This document shows positions 26,241 to 36,200 of a DNA stretch of 64,000 bases, in pieces. Source of the DNA: JAAFHB01 sp963675995 (GTDB taxonomy: Bacteria > Bacteroidota > Bacteroidia > Bacteroidales > Prolixibacteraceae); assembly GCA_963675995.2 (NCBI GenBank), contig CAXXIY010000002.1, positions 1,426,001-1,490,000 of the forward strand. The letters are read 5' to 3'. A program made the position numbers and the translations under genes. How positions within the stretch are numbered: the stretch's first letter is position 1; every line of letters starts with the position of its first letter. The notes below the pieces were generated by a model. It worked only from the letters and a program-made list of their open reading frames with translations, searched no databases and was not told the origin of the DNA.

Positions 26241-28139
26241 ATGAATAATAAATGTGCAATTTACATTAGGGTAAGTTCGGATTTGCAAGATTATGAACGT
26301 CAAATTACTGATCTTGGAAATTTTGCTAAGTCCAACAATCTTTCATTTACAAATGAAAATATCTATGAAGATCGCCTAAGTGGTTTTAAAAATGAGAATG
26401 AACGTGAAGGATTACGTAAATTACTAAAAGAGGTTGTCCCTTCAGGAATAAAAAAAATTTTGATTTGGGAAATTTCTAGGCTTGCTCGAAAACACAAAGA
26501 CCTTCTTGATTTAACAGAATTTTTTCAAGAAAATAAAATTGACGTCTATTTTTTTCAACAAAGATTCTGGTTGTTAGATGAAACCTTAAAAATTAGTCCC
26601 CAAGCTGGCTTGTCTATTGCCTTCTTTGGATGGCAAGCTGGATATGAAGCACGATTGACTAAAGAGAGGTTTAAATCAGCTAAAATGCTAAATGAATCAC
26701 TTGGTAAATATAATGGAGGTAAGATTCCCTTTGGATATAAATTAGATGGTTTAAAGAGATATATCATTAACGAAGATAAACTTCCTGATCTTGATGTGAG
26801 TGAAGCAGATATTGTGCGAGAAGTCTTTGACTTATATGAGAAAGGATTAGTCTGTTCGAAAATTTGTATGATATGCAGATCGAAGGGATACCCCAAAATT
26901 GTTTTAAATACACATACTTTAGCTCGACTACTAAGAAACGAATCTTACATTGGTCATAAGAGTACAAAGCTTGGTAAAAGACCAACACCACCAATTATCA
27001 ATGAATCACAGTTTTATTCTGTCAATGGTCTTGTAACTCTAAATAAGACCAAAGCAGACAAAGGCAAAAAGCACATTTTCCTTTTGAGAGGTATCCTCAG
27101 ATGCTCTGTTTGTAATAAATTCTATGTTGGAAAGCAAACTGACGATGGGTATATCTGTCCCCAAAATTCAGGAAGCAACAAAACCAATAATAATTCATCT
27201 TGCAAAGGAGGACTTATTTCAATATCTAATGTGGAGGGAATAGTATGGGAGAGAGTTAAATATTGGCTTACAAAATGGAAGGTTGAAGGTTTCGATGATG
27301 AAGATTTGGAATATAAGTCCAGAATATCTGAAATGAAAGAACAAATCACACGTTACAACAATACTATTCAAGATATTGAAAAACAAAAAGGTAGGCTTAA
27401 TTTCATGTTTAAGAATGGAGGTAGTTCCCCTGAAGAATATCTAAAGGAATTAACAAAGAATAGTAGTGATCGAGAAAAATATGTTAGAGAGATTGCAATA
27501 TTGCAAGCAGAAATAAATGAGGAAGAAATCAGGAAGGAAGAATATGCTTCAATGGGGAAAAGGATTGAAAACATAAACTCTATTTCTGATAGAAATCAAA
27601 TGAGGAAGCTGACAAAGAATATAATTAAAGAAGTTTACTTCTATAAGGCTGGCTTATTTAAAACTGTACTTTTCATTAAATATCACAGAATCAGCACAGT
27701 TGATTGTATTCTATATAATTCTGTTGCTAAAAAAGGTAATGCATTTAAATTAACTTTTACGAAATATTTCCGATATGATGATTCACGTAAAATATTTTAT
27801 GGGCTTAATGATCCTGATTCAGTTACCCATTTAACTAGTACTGAAATACTTAAAGAAAATGGCATTGGGTTAGACCTTCCTGATTATATTTCGCTTTATG
27901 ATTTCACCCAATTAACGAAAAAACACAATAGACCAGATTTGAAAATCTCAAATCTGATAGATTTTCCTTTTCCAGATGCAACTAATTCATTACTATATAC
28001 TTTTGATGCTTTAATAAGTATTCCTGAAGAGTTAGATGGACTATTGACCACTCATAAATATCAAAAAATGGAGTATTTTAAAGATTTAAAACGATCAAGG
28101 TTTAGTAGGAAAAAGAGTAGTACTGGTAAGGTTGTTTGA
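26241..28139 (+). CDS. Large serine recombinase (integrase of the element)
   Basis: About 632 residues from ATG 26241; an in-frame TTG at 26184 would lie inside the att site. The N-terminal catalytic domain starts NNKCAIYIRVSSDLQDYERQ, with the nucleophile Ser12 in the RVS motif, and continues with EDRLSGFKNENEREGLRKLL and ILIWEISRLARKHKDLLDL. The recombinase domain follows (LGKYNGGKIPFGYKLDGLKR), then a zinc ribbon (LRCSVCNKFYVGKQTDDGYI followed by C and SSCKG) and a coiled coil near residues 370-450 (MKEQITRYNNTIQDIEKQKG). This is the full large-serine-recombinase layout. It lies 62 bp from attL, the usual place for the integrase, and should catalyse integration at comM and, with a directionality factor, excision. 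Confidence 0.93.
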   Translation: MNNKCAIYIRVSSDLQDYERQITDLGNFAKSNNLSFTNENIYEDRLSGFKNENEREGLRKLLKEVVPSGIKKILIWEISRLARKHKDLLDLTEFFQENKIDVYFFQQRFWLLDETLKISPQAGLSIAFFGWQAGYEARLTKERFKSAKMLNESLGKYNGGKIPFGYKLDGLKRYIINEDKLPDLDVSEADIVREVFDLYEKGLVCSKICMICRSKGYPKIVLNTHTLARLLRNESYIGHKSTKLGKRPTPPIINESQFYSVNGLVTLNKTKADKGKKHIFLLRGILRCSVCNKFYVGKQTDDGYICPQNSGSNKTNNNSSCKGGLISISNVEGIVWERVKYWLTKWKVEGFDDEDLEYKSRISEMKEQITRYNNTIQDIEKQKGRLNFMFKNGGSSPEEYLKELTKNSSDREKYVREIAILQAEINEEEIRKEEYASMGKRIENINSISDRNQMRKLTKNIIKEVYFYKAGLFKTVLFIKYHRISTVDCILYNSVAKKGNAFKLTFTKYFRYDDSRKIFYGLNDPDSVTHLTSTEILKENGIGLDLPDYISLYDFTQLTKKHNRPDLKISNLIDFPFPDATNSLLYTFDALISIPEELDGLLTTHKYQKMEYFKDLKRSRFSRKKSSTGKVV

Positions 28140-28149
28140 ATTTTAAGGC

Positions 28150-28692
28150 TTAAATACCTTCAAATTCAAGCCAATTGTTTAAGCAAAAAGAATAATCCAT
28201 TTCTGTATTATCAGCCATACAAGAACCAGAATTTCTTTTTGAAAGGAAATACCACTCGCTTTGAAAATTGATATTTGTGGTTTCATAAACATAGTTATCA
28301 GGCATTAACCACAACCACATTTCCACCTTATTTTCATTCAGTAGGCTTCTTTTCGTTAATCTATCCAGTAGATCGGAATAACTTACAGCCACAAATTCAG
28401 CAATGCCTTTTACCCAGTTTTCAAATCCAAAGATGAAATAGTCAGGCAATGGCTTACCTGTAAAAAAATCAAACATAAACACACCTATACCATCTGTTTT
28501 ATTCCCATTATGGCTTCCATGCGTTTTAATAGTGGTTTTTCCAGAGATGACTAGTTGGAATGAAATATGTCTTGATTCACGATTCTTTTGGATCATATAA
28601 AAATCATCATTAACCTCAAACGTAAAGGTGAATCCTTTATCTTTTAATAGCTGTATTAACGCATTTCGAATGGCTTTCTTTGCTAATGGCAT
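28150..28692 (-). CDS. Hypothetical protein
   Basis: About 180 residues from ATG 28692 (PLAKKAIRNALIQLLKDKGF); the frame is open upstream only from a TTG at 28731. No family recognised. It looks like a soluble alpha/beta protein with aromatic-rich strands (KVEMWLWLMPDNYVYETTNI) and a GKTTIKTHGSHNGNKTDGIG loop that is not a P-loop. It converges tail-to-tail with the recombinase gene, 10 bp apart, so a bidirectional stop region must be very short. Confidence 0.55.
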   Translation of the reverse strand: MPLAKKAIRNALIQLLKDKGFTFTFEVNDDFYMIQKNRESRHISFQLVISGKTTIKTHGSHNGNKTDGIGVFMFDFFTGKPLPDYFIFGFENWVKGIAEFVAVSYSDLLDRLTKRSLLNENKVEMWLWLMPDNYVYETTNINFQSEWYFLSKRNSGSCMADNTEMDYSFCLNNWLEFEGI

Positions 28693-29087
28693 AGTAACAC
28701 TTGTTTCAATTATTAATTGCAAAAATGGCAATTCTTTCAGTAAAGATGGACTATTTCATAACCTTATCTTGCTCAGGAATAGTTTTGAAGTCAAGATTAT
28801 AAATTTTTGTAATTATTTATAAATTGATATTTAAGTTGCATAAAATTATTTTCATTTTTTTAATGAGTTTAGCTAAAATTTGAAACTGAAATTTCTCAGG
28901 AATCTCAATCATGTAGCACCCAGCCTAGGGGGAGGGGGTGGCAGGGAGGGGTATCCAAAGGGGGGAATACGCTTATTGGAACATTGTTTGTCCACATGTA
29001 TTATTCAATTTTGTGATATATCGACATTTGATTGTCCTAGTATTTATCTTTGTTGGTTTAATTTTACCTCAACCAAATTCTAACGCT
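28693..29087. other. Non-coding stretch with a G-rich, quadruplex-type tract at 28928-28951
   Basis: In otherwise AT-rich DNA the plus strand has G5-A-G5-TGGCA-G3-A-G4 (28928-28951), followed by another G6 run at 28960-28965. It fits a four-tract G-quadruplex rule with very short loops. It lies about 140 bp before the small gene at 29088. No other feature was seen. Confidence 0.6.
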
Positions 29088-29417
29088 ATGAATAATTCAA
29101 CAACAAGTGAACCCACTCACAAAAAGCCTAAATTTTTTGGGCATGAGTTACCCAATGGGTCTAGGACTGGACTAGCTATGGACAGTCCTATAAAAGTAAT
29201 AGCTTCACCAAAATTTATTGAAGCTGAAGTAAGAGTAATTACTACATTTCTAAGTGTTTATGAAACAGTTGCATGGGATGTACTCCAAAATCATATTGTA
29301 ACAAGTGGAGAAAAGAAAATAGATTGTTATGAGATTTTAGTAAGTGATTGGAGTGATAGCACTAAGGAGGTTTTTACAGTGGAATTCTTTTTTGATATTA
29401 CTGATTGTTTGGAATGA
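29088..29417 (+). CDS. Hypothetical small protein
   Basis: 109 residues from ATG 29088 (NNSTTSEPTHKKPKFFGHEL). The frame is open further upstream but that part is encoded by the G-rich tract and is unlikely to be translated. The body has two strand-like stretches (EAEVRVITTFLSVYETVAWD and EVFTVEFFFDITDCLE). No family recognised. It is isolated between the recombinase module and the defence cassette and runs in the opposite direction to the latter. Confidence 0.45.
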   Translation: MNNSTTSEPTHKKPKFFGHELPNGSRTGLAMDSPIKVIASPKFIEAEVRVITTFLSVYETVAWDVLQNHIVTSGEKKIDCYEILVSDWSDSTKEVFTVEFFFDITDCLE

Positions 29418-29638
29418 TGGATGCAATTAGGTTAATGATAAAGTCAAATAAATCATTGATAACTAATTTGTTATTGTATCATTTCTGTTCTCAGTTAGTT
29501 TTGAATATTTTATTACTCCATTGCACTTCTCCGAAATATTAAAATTTTAATATGTGGATTTCAAATAATATTTTCAATTACAAAACTTTTAAATAATTTT
29601 TGAATTGATTGAACACAAAAAGTATTTTAGAATATTTA

Positions 29639-31507
29639 TCAGTTGATAACTTCTGTCTCGCTACTAAAATTCGTAATGAATTTACTTTTAATAAGATTTA
29701 AGAATGCAGCATTTCTTGAATGTGCATCCTCAACAACTGCATCTATATCCCAAATAAAAACTCCAATCGGTAAGATTTTCTTTGGACTTAAAGAAATAGC
29801 TACACTTGTTTCTTTGTAATACATTTTACCAGTTGAATAAAGTTCTGTATATTCTCCAGTCAGTGCCAATTCTACTTCTTCGTTAAACTCAATTATACCA
29901 TAATACCAAATTCTTTGAATTTGATTGTTAAAGTATTTCATTAGTTTCCTTGCCCTTTTTTCAAGTTGGGTAACAACTTTCATATTTTCTTCTAATGAGA
30001 TTCCTCTTTTCTTTAATTCTACAATTACTATATCAAATGGTTTTTTATTATTAGGATTATTTGAAAATACTAATGCAATATCAATTCTATTATCGTTCCT
30101 TTCACTCTCTTCTTCTTCTGTAATAAAAGTTATTAGCTCACCAAATTCTCTATCACTCAATACTGTTTCATAGGTCATATACTTATCGTCAAGCAACCAC
30201 GAATTATTCTTATATAAATCATTTATAAAATTTGATTTCTCAAATTTTCCCTCTTTCCTACTTGTAGCAAAAAGTTTATGTAATTCAGCCTCACTGTTAT
30301 CATTCGTAGAGTTTTTTAGCTTATCTATTGTTAATTGTCTGAACAAAATATACTCTGTTAATGCTCTCGAAGAAACTTCTAAAGCTTTATCAAATTGGTC
30401 ATTAGTTAAACCATTTGCATCTAGTAATTCCTTTTGCGCTTTAAAAAATTCATCTTGAGCTTTTTTTAAAATTTCATTTCGACCAATATATCCTATATTA
30501 TCAGTATCGAAATATCCACTTAAATGAGGGTATCTACTCACAAGATTATTTTGAGTTGCGATATTACGTTTTTGTATTTTTGGAATGCTTTCTTCAATTA
30601 TTGAAGCTACTTTTTTCCTGAAAATTGTTTGAATACTTTTTAATTCTGCTTTTGAAATGGTTAAATTTTGTCGTACAATGTCAACCTTTCCTTCAAAATA
30701 ATCTGAAAACAAAAGGAAAACCATTTCATAGCCAGAAGGAATATTTTCTTCAGCAACAATATCAACTTTTACAGTTCTATTATCTACTGAAACAGCAGCA
30801 ATTAATGAACTCGCAGTTGGGTCAACTTCTTTAATTGAATAGTGCAAGTAAAATTTATCAATTAGATTAACAGAACTTTCAAGTTCTACAGTTTCAAATA
30901 TTGGAATATCAGAACTATGAAGAACTAATTTCTTTTTATGCTTATCAATGTTTGTAAGTATATTTATAACAATATTTTCACCCCTTTCTTTCAAAAAAAA
31001 CAACCTCGAATAAAATTCTTGAAGTATTCTTTGCTTTAGATAATCTGCATTGATATATTCATTTTTTGCAATTCTTTGTAATGCGTACGTATTCATTTTA
31101 AAAATTGTACCTGATTTATTTTCAGGAATTACTGAAATCTTGCAATCTTCTTCTTTAAAACCTTCATTAAAATCAAATTCTCGTACTTTAACTTTGTCAT
31201 AGTGACTAATCACCTTTATATCATCAAAATAGCACAAATAAACTAATCTTCCCAAGCCTTTATGAGAATTCTCATCAACATCAAATAATTTTGAAAATTT
31301 TTTATATCGTTCATCTGTAAAACCCACTCCATTATCAGATATTTCTATTTGTAATGTTTCTGGTTGACTTAATGCTTCAGCAGTAATTGAAATCGAAATT
31401 TCATTAGCTTCTGCATCAAGGGCATTAGCAATTGCCTCGAAAAAAACCATCTCTAAGGATGAATTTCCAAAGAACATTTTAACAGCTTGGCTAAGTTTAA
31501 CTTCCAT
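29639..31507 (-). CDS. GHKL (Hsp90/MORC-like) ATPase fused to a PD-(D/E)xK-like nuclease domain
   Basis: 622 residues. The GHKL ATP site is clear: N-box EAIANALDAEAN (Glu24, Asn28, Asp31), G1 box DNGVGF (58-63) and G2 box HKGLGRL (82-88). The middle part is helical. Near residues 470-502 the motif RIDIALVF (Asp476), then FDIVIVELKKRG (Glu497, Lys499), has the D...E-x-K layout of restriction-type nucleases, followed by a helix LEENMKVVTQLEKRARKLMK. GHKL proteins with nuclease ends occur in anti-phage islands. It is the last gene after helicase, mod and res on the minus strand, separated from res by a 300-bp gap without a gene, so it may have its own promoter. The role in defence is inferred from context. 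Confidence 0.75.
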   Translation of the reverse strand: MEVKLSQAVKMFFGNSSLEMVFFEAIANALDAEANEISISITAEALSQPETLQIEISDNGVGFTDERYKKFSKLFDVDENSHKGLGRLVYLCYFDDIKVISHYDKVKVREFDFNEGFKEEDCKISVIPENKSGTIFKMNTYALQRIAKNEYINADYLKQRILQEFYSRLFFLKERGENIVINILTNIDKHKKKLVLHSSDIPIFETVELESSVNLIDKFYLHYSIKEVDPTASSLIAAVSVDNRTVKVDIVAEENIPSGYEMVFLLFSDYFEGKVDIVRQNLTISKAELKSIQTIFRKKVASIIEESIPKIQKRNIATQNNLVSRYPHLSGYFDTDNIGYIGRNEILKKAQDEFFKAQKELLDANGLTNDQFDKALEVSSRALTEYILFRQLTIDKLKNSTNDNSEAELHKLFATSRKEGKFEKSNFINDLYKNNSWLLDDKYMTYETVLSDREFGELITFITEEEESERNDNRIDIALVFSNNPNNKKPFDIVIVELKKRGISLEENMKVVTQLEKRARKLMKYFNNQIQRIWYYGIIEFNEEVELALTGEYTELYSTGKMYYKETSVAISLSPKKILPIGVFIWDIDAVVEDAHSRNAAFLNLIKSKFITNFSSETEVIN

Positions 31508-31807
31508 TCTATATTCGCATTAATTGTATATTGCAATAGTTTTTCTTTTACCATTGCTTGTGTATATCACTCTTAAACCAATAATGTATGAACTTCTTGT
31601 ATTGGCAACCTAAACACGTTGGCAAATATACTCCTTCTAAAATAAGACAAAAGGAACATAAGTGAGAATTTGAAATACAATAAGCAAAATTCCATCAAGA
31701 TGCTAAGCTAAATTGATTACAAATTGGTGTTCAATAAAAGGTTTCTTTTAAATTTTTTTGAAACATAGAACATCTATTTTCAGTCAAAGCAATTAACAAG
31801 GAAATGC

Positions 31808-34411
31808 CTAAAAAATAGTTGAACTCGCAATTAATTTATAACTCATATTGCTAGAACTTGCCAATTGATTAGCATATTGAGCTTTTGCTTGCACGATAGC
31901 ATCATCAATCTTGTTATCACCTTTAATCTCTATTATTTCGTAAGAACCATCAGCTAACTGTAATAAAAAGTCTGGGTAATAGCTTCTTACTGTATGAGAT
32001 TCTGGGTCAATATAATTGATTGAAAATTCAGTTTGACCATGTGTAAGCATTCCTGTAAACCAAATTTTTGAGATAGCTCCATTATTTAGCTGATTCCAGA
32101 AATATGTATGCTCAGGAATTGAATCGAAGCAATAATTGTCAAGATGAAATGACTTGTCTCTAAAAGGAGTATAACGATCTGAATCTATACTTGCAACTAG
32201 ACCTGGTTTAGCATGTACTTTATAACAATCTCCTTCTTGAGGTTCTTTTATAAGTTCAATCTCATATTCTTCTGGCTTTTCAAATTCATCAATATCATAG
32301 AGTTCATTAAAAAGTTTTGGAATAATCCAATCGTAAAGAAGTTCGTTGTAGCTATTTACACTTTTAAGTATTTCTGCAATCCCTTCTTTTGTATCGAAAA
32401 GTAATTCCTTAATAAAAAGTGGTGACCTATTTAAATATCTGGCAATTTCACCTACAATAGTAAGTTCAGAGAATAACCTTTTTTCTTTCATCTCAGTAAT
32501 ATTCTTGTCTTTGCCAATTTTTACTGATATGTTTTGAATATTGCGTTCAGTTTTGATAATGTCATATTTTGATGTATCCACTTCATCAAGTCCAAGGATA
32601 ACACCTTTTTGAAGTACTTTCTCCTTTAGGATATGCAACTTCCTAATTCTTTTTAACTTTATTTTTACTGGTGGTGGAACAGTTCGTACTTCAATAAATT
32701 CCTTTTTATCACCTGCACTGGTTAGGTCATCAAGGGAAAGATTAAAGTTATCCTCTAATTCCTTTTCAAGAATCCTAATATTTTCTTGAGCCAAATATAC
32801 TTTTCCAATTTCCTGATAATCAGTAATTTTTCTCAAGCAACGCATGGTAGCCTGAAGTACAAATATTTTTGATTTGGGCTCCCGATGCAAACAAACTGAT
32901 AACAATGATCTGCAATTCCATCCTTCCTTCCCTTTATTGACGAGAAGAATAAACTGTTTGTCAGAAGTAATGGTATCTAGTCGTTGAAATTCTCTAATAT
33001 CATCGTTTGAGGTAATTTTTTCGTCACCAACATTAACAAGTATTTTGTTACGTGAGATATTAAGTTCATCTAAAATATCTTCTACAGCAGGCTTTAGTTC
33101 AGTTTGTAATTCATCAATGCTTGAAGCAAAAAAAGCCATTTTAGGTAACATCCCTTCATAACGTTTATCTTTTCGTTCTTCCCAAAATTCAGTTATTGCA
33201 GTCCTAACAAATGCTTTTGTCTGATTTTTAATGTTTTCGAAACCAAATATTTTTACTTTTTTAAGGTAGTTTTTATCAATTGCCTCTCTAAGCCCATAAG
33301 AATATATTACTTCTGGAAGAATTTTTTTACCTACATAAGGAGTACCAGTGTAGTTGTAACAACCAACAACATGTGTCCCAGCTTCTTCTAAATATTCTGC
33401 CAGTTTATTTATAGTAACTCTTAGGCTTGTTTGAGAACTAGTATCAAAATCCTTCTTAAGTGCTGTACCAAAAACATGGTGAGCTTCATCGACATAAATC
33501 CCTAACTGACCAAGTCTTGTGAGTTTTGCAAATCGTTGGTTAGTAAGCAAGGCTTGTTCTGTATTCTCTTCGAACTCATACAAATCATCATATTCCTCGT
33601 TGAGTTCTTTTGCTTTTAAAAGATTACCTTGATCATGAAACAATAATTGCGAAGGAGATGGAGCTGTGCTTTGTTTCTTCAGAATAATTTTCTGTGTGTT
33701 TGAAATTATGATGTTGTACTTCGAGTTTTCTATAGCATTAAGGGTTAAGCCTGAATCGTCGAGAAAGTGAAATTTTATGTGAGTTTCGATCCAGTTAATG
33801 TATTCAGGAGGAATAACTTTTGATTTATCAAAGGTTTCAATTTCTTTAAGTGATTGCAATACTGTTTTGTCAGGTGCAAAAACCAGTGCATTGTGACAAT
33901 AATCCTTATCTTTTGGGAACTTGTTGGCTAGGAGAAATTCATAAAATATAGATGTTGCCATCAAGACTGTTTTACCCAGTCCCATCGTTAATGCATAGAT
34001 ATAGTTAGGGTAAATCTGTTCAAATTCTTTAATTTTTTTGAAGATCTCATTGAAAACTTCTTTACCATATTCATCATGAACTTCTATAGGATCAAACATT
34101 GAAAGTTGACCTCGTGCATCTATACCAGCCTGAAGACGTCCTTCAAATTCTTCTGTTTTATTATACCAGTTAAAGAAAATTGTATGGAGATGTTCGTTTT
34201 TACAAAATTCTTTTACAAAAATGTACATTTCTAAAGCTTCAAACTGAGGTTTACGTAGATATGATTCTCTGTTTTCAGGGTCATTATAGTTTAAGAATTT
34301 TCGTGAAAGTGGCTTGTAAGATGTATATATCTTCTTTTTGTTCTGATCATGGAACAATTTAAGATATGTAAAAAATGGGAATTCTATCTCCTGAATTTTC
34401 TTCTTAGCCAT
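31808..34411 (-). CDS. Type III restriction enzyme, Res subunit (helicase-endonuclease)
   Basis: 867 residues. The superfamily 2 translocase has Walker A TMGLGKT (Gly144-Thr148), motif II DEAH (308-311), motif III YNYTGTPYVG and motif VI LQATMRCLRK, with LLVNKGKEGWNCRSL before it. The C-terminal endonuclease domain has PDF (Asp814) and EIIEIKG (Glu828, Lys830), the PD-(D/E)xK site. This arrangement and the adjacent mod gene identify a type III Res, which with Mod cuts unmodified DNA about 25-27 bp from its site after ATP-driven communication between two sites. All motifs look intact. Its start overlaps the mod stop by 8 bp (ATGGCTAA). Confidence 0.93.
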   Translation of the reverse strand: MAKKKIQEIEFPFFTYLKLFHDQNKKKIYTSYKPLSRKFLNYNDPENRESYLRKPQFEALEMYIFVKEFCKNEHLHTIFFNWYNKTEEFEGRLQAGIDARGQLSMFDPIEVHDEYGKEVFNEIFKKIKEFEQIYPNYIYALTMGLGKTVLMATSIFYEFLLANKFPKDKDYCHNALVFAPDKTVLQSLKEIETFDKSKVIPPEYINWIETHIKFHFLDDSGLTLNAIENSKYNIIISNTQKIILKKQSTAPSPSQLLFHDQGNLLKAKELNEEYDDLYEFEENTEQALLTNQRFAKLTRLGQLGIYVDEAHHVFGTALKKDFDTSSQTSLRVTINKLAEYLEEAGTHVVGCYNYTGTPYVGKKILPEVIYSYGLREAIDKNYLKKVKIFGFENIKNQTKAFVRTAITEFWEERKDKRYEGMLPKMAFFASSIDELQTELKPAVEDILDELNISRNKILVNVGDEKITSNDDIREFQRLDTITSDKQFILLVNKGKEGWNCRSLLSVCLHREPKSKIFVLQATMRCLRKITDYQEIGKVYLAQENIRILEKELEDNFNLSLDDLTSAGDKKEFIEVRTVPPPVKIKLKRIRKLHILKEKVLQKGVILGLDEVDTSKYDIIKTERNIQNISVKIGKDKNITEMKEKRLFSELTIVGEIARYLNRSPLFIKELLFDTKEGIAEILKSVNSYNELLYDWIIPKLFNELYDIDEFEKPEEYEIELIKEPQEGDCYKVHAKPGLVASIDSDRYTPFRDKSFHLDNYCFDSIPEHTYFWNQLNNGAISKIWFTGMLTHGQTEFSINYIDPESHTVRSYYPDFLLQLADGSYEIIEIKGDNKIDDAIVQAKAQYANQLASSSNMSYKLIASSTIF

Positions 34412-36191
34412 TTGAAACCTCCAGTTCTATGGATTCGCTTAACAAGTCAGTGATTTTTACTCGAATGGTTCCTGCTCCATCTGGAATTTGATATACCCCT
34501 TTTACCATTTCATCTTTAGAGGGTACATCAACTAATGTAGGTTCAAAAATGGAACCATCGAAATTAAAATCTATCATTATTGATTCAGTAAGTTCTTTCC
34601 AATCTTCAACATTATCTTTCATAATCGAAAGCTTTTGTAGGAGATTCATAGGATAAAACTCTTTAATTATGAGTTTGCCATTTTCGATTAGTACCTTAGC
34701 TTCAGAATCACGTTTGAATTCAAGATTTGATTTGTCACGTAGTATATCGACGACTTCAACATCTATTTTGAAGGGTGCAACCCCATTAATGAGATGAGCT
34801 TTTAAGTCTGGTTCGTGACCCATACAAACAAGTAAAATGTATTCAACTGCTTTACCTAGATTGGCTTCACTTTTCTTTTCAAACTCTTTATAATTAAATC
34901 CAGCAAGAAGTTCATTCAAATCAGCACGTGTGGCTATTCGATTAATTGGCATTATTTTCACCATACGACCATCTTTTTCACCATCGTAAAGTGAATTATT
35001 TGGCATTGGTTGAATTTCTAAGGCCTTTATTAATAGGTCTTTTGCCTGAACAGGATTTCTAAATACATCGTAGTTATTGACATTATATATTGAAAAACCA
35101 GTATATCTAATTAACTTTTCTTCGCCTTCCATTCCTAATTCTAGTTCACTTTGTGGTTTTTTTAGATTATTCAATACATTTAATAATCGTTTTGTTGTTG
35201 TTTGGACAGCTCCAAGATTAATGTCAGCTCCAATGAATTTCCTTCCAAGTTTCAATGCAGAAGATTGAAAAACACCAGATCCCATAAAGCAATCAAAAAC
35301 GATACTATCTTTGTTGCTCGCAGCTTTGATAATTCTTTCAACCAAAGCAAATGGTTTTTCAGTAGGATAACCAACTCTTTTTATTCCATCTTTAGGGAAT
35401 CTCCCTGCTATTGCCATATTCCAGTAGTCTTCTGGAATTTTGCCTTCTGGAATTTCATAGTTATCACCAATAAAACCAGATCCTCTTAATCCTTCTTTAA
35501 AGTTTTCAATAGTTTTTTCATCATGAGGTATTCTTATTTGGTTGTCATTAAAAATCCATTCTCCTTCTTTACAATACCACATTATGTTATCATGTTTTCT
35601 ATTAAACTGTCTCATTCCAGGTGATCCAGGTCCATAATAACACCAAATAATTTCATTTATAAAGTTACTTATACCAAAGACTTCATCCATTATACATCTC
35701 AAATAATGAACTTTATGCCAATCACAATGAAGAAAAATACTGCCTTTACTTGAGAGTAGTTCTCTCATAAGTAATAACCTTTCATACATAAATTGGAGAT
35801 ATTCATCATTTGCCCAAATATCTGAGTATTGTTTTTCTTCAAAACTGCCTTGCTCGTTTTTAAAAGTCGTTCCTTTACGTTTTATTTCTTTGCCATAATT
35901 AACTTTTGAATCAAATGGAGGATCTATATAGATTAGATCGATTTTACCTCTATATTCCTTAAGCATATGACTCATTACTTGAAGATTATCTCCCCAAAAG
36001 ATTTTGTTCATCCATCCATTAACTTCTTCACCATGATTTTCTTTAAGCTGTGCGGGATAATATTGAGTTGAAGTGAATGGACGTTTACCTTTCCAATTTA
36101 GCATTGGATAGCCCTTAATTGGCTCAAACTTATATTCTTCAACTGAACCTAAAGTCTCATTCTGTAAATTCAAACTATTTTGAGTTCCCAT
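34404..36191 (-). CDS. Type III DNA methyltransferase, Mod subunit (N6-adenine, beta class)
   Basis: 595 residues. The catalytic motif IV, DPPF (90-93, in LIYIDPPFDSKVNYG), comes before the AdoMet-binding motif I FMGSG (302-306, in VFDCFMGSGVFQSSALKLGR). That order defines the beta class to which type III Mod proteins belong. Between them are the variable target-recognition region and YPTEKPFALVERI. The C-terminal half (from about residue 340) is likely involved in Res interaction. Type III Mod subunits methylate adenine on one strand of an asymmetric site; the site cannot be read from sequence. I looked for the simple-sequence repeats that make some mod genes phase-variable and found none. 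Confidence 0.93.
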   Translation of the reverse strand: MGTQNSLNLQNETLGSVEEYKFEPIKGYPMLNWKGKRPFTSTQYYPAQLKENHGEEVNGWMNKIFWGDNLQVMSHMLKEYRGKIDLIYIDPPFDSKVNYGKEIKRKGTTFKNEQGSFEEKQYSDIWANDEYLQFMYERLLLMRELLSSKGSIFLHCDWHKVHYLRCIMDEVFGISNFINEIIWCYYGPGSPGMRQFNRKHDNIMWYCKEGEWIFNDNQIRIPHDEKTIENFKEGLRGSGFIGDNYEIPEGKIPEDYWNMAIAGRFPKDGIKRVGYPTEKPFALVERIIKAASNKDSIVFDCFMGSGVFQSSALKLGRKFIGADINLGAVQTTTKRLLNVLNNLKKPQSELELGMEGEEKLIRYTGFSIYNVNNYDVFRNPVQAKDLLIKALEIQPMPNNSLYDGEKDGRMVKIMPINRIATRADLNELLAGFNYKEFEKKSEANLGKAVEYILLVCMGHEPDLKAHLINGVAPFKIDVEVVDILRDKSNLEFKRDSEAKVLIENGKLIIKEFYPMNLLQKLSIMKDNVEDWKELTESIMIDFNFDGSIFEPTLVDVPSKDEMVKGVYQIPDGAGTIRVKITDLLSESIELEVSNG

Positions 36192-36200
36192 GATTTTTAT

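Noticed and set aside
26184..26241. Recombinase start at the in-frame TTG (26184)
   Set aside because: That start lies inside the attachment site and adds an unconserved 19-residue stretch; the ATG at 26241 begins directly before the conserved catalytic domain.
28938..29087. Upstream extension of the 109-residue gene through the G-rich tract
   Set aside because: The extension is encoded by G-runs and low-complexity sequence; ATG 29088 begins a normal-looking protein.
34404..36191. Phase-variable mod gene
   Set aside because: No simple-sequence repeat tract was found within or just upstream of the gene.
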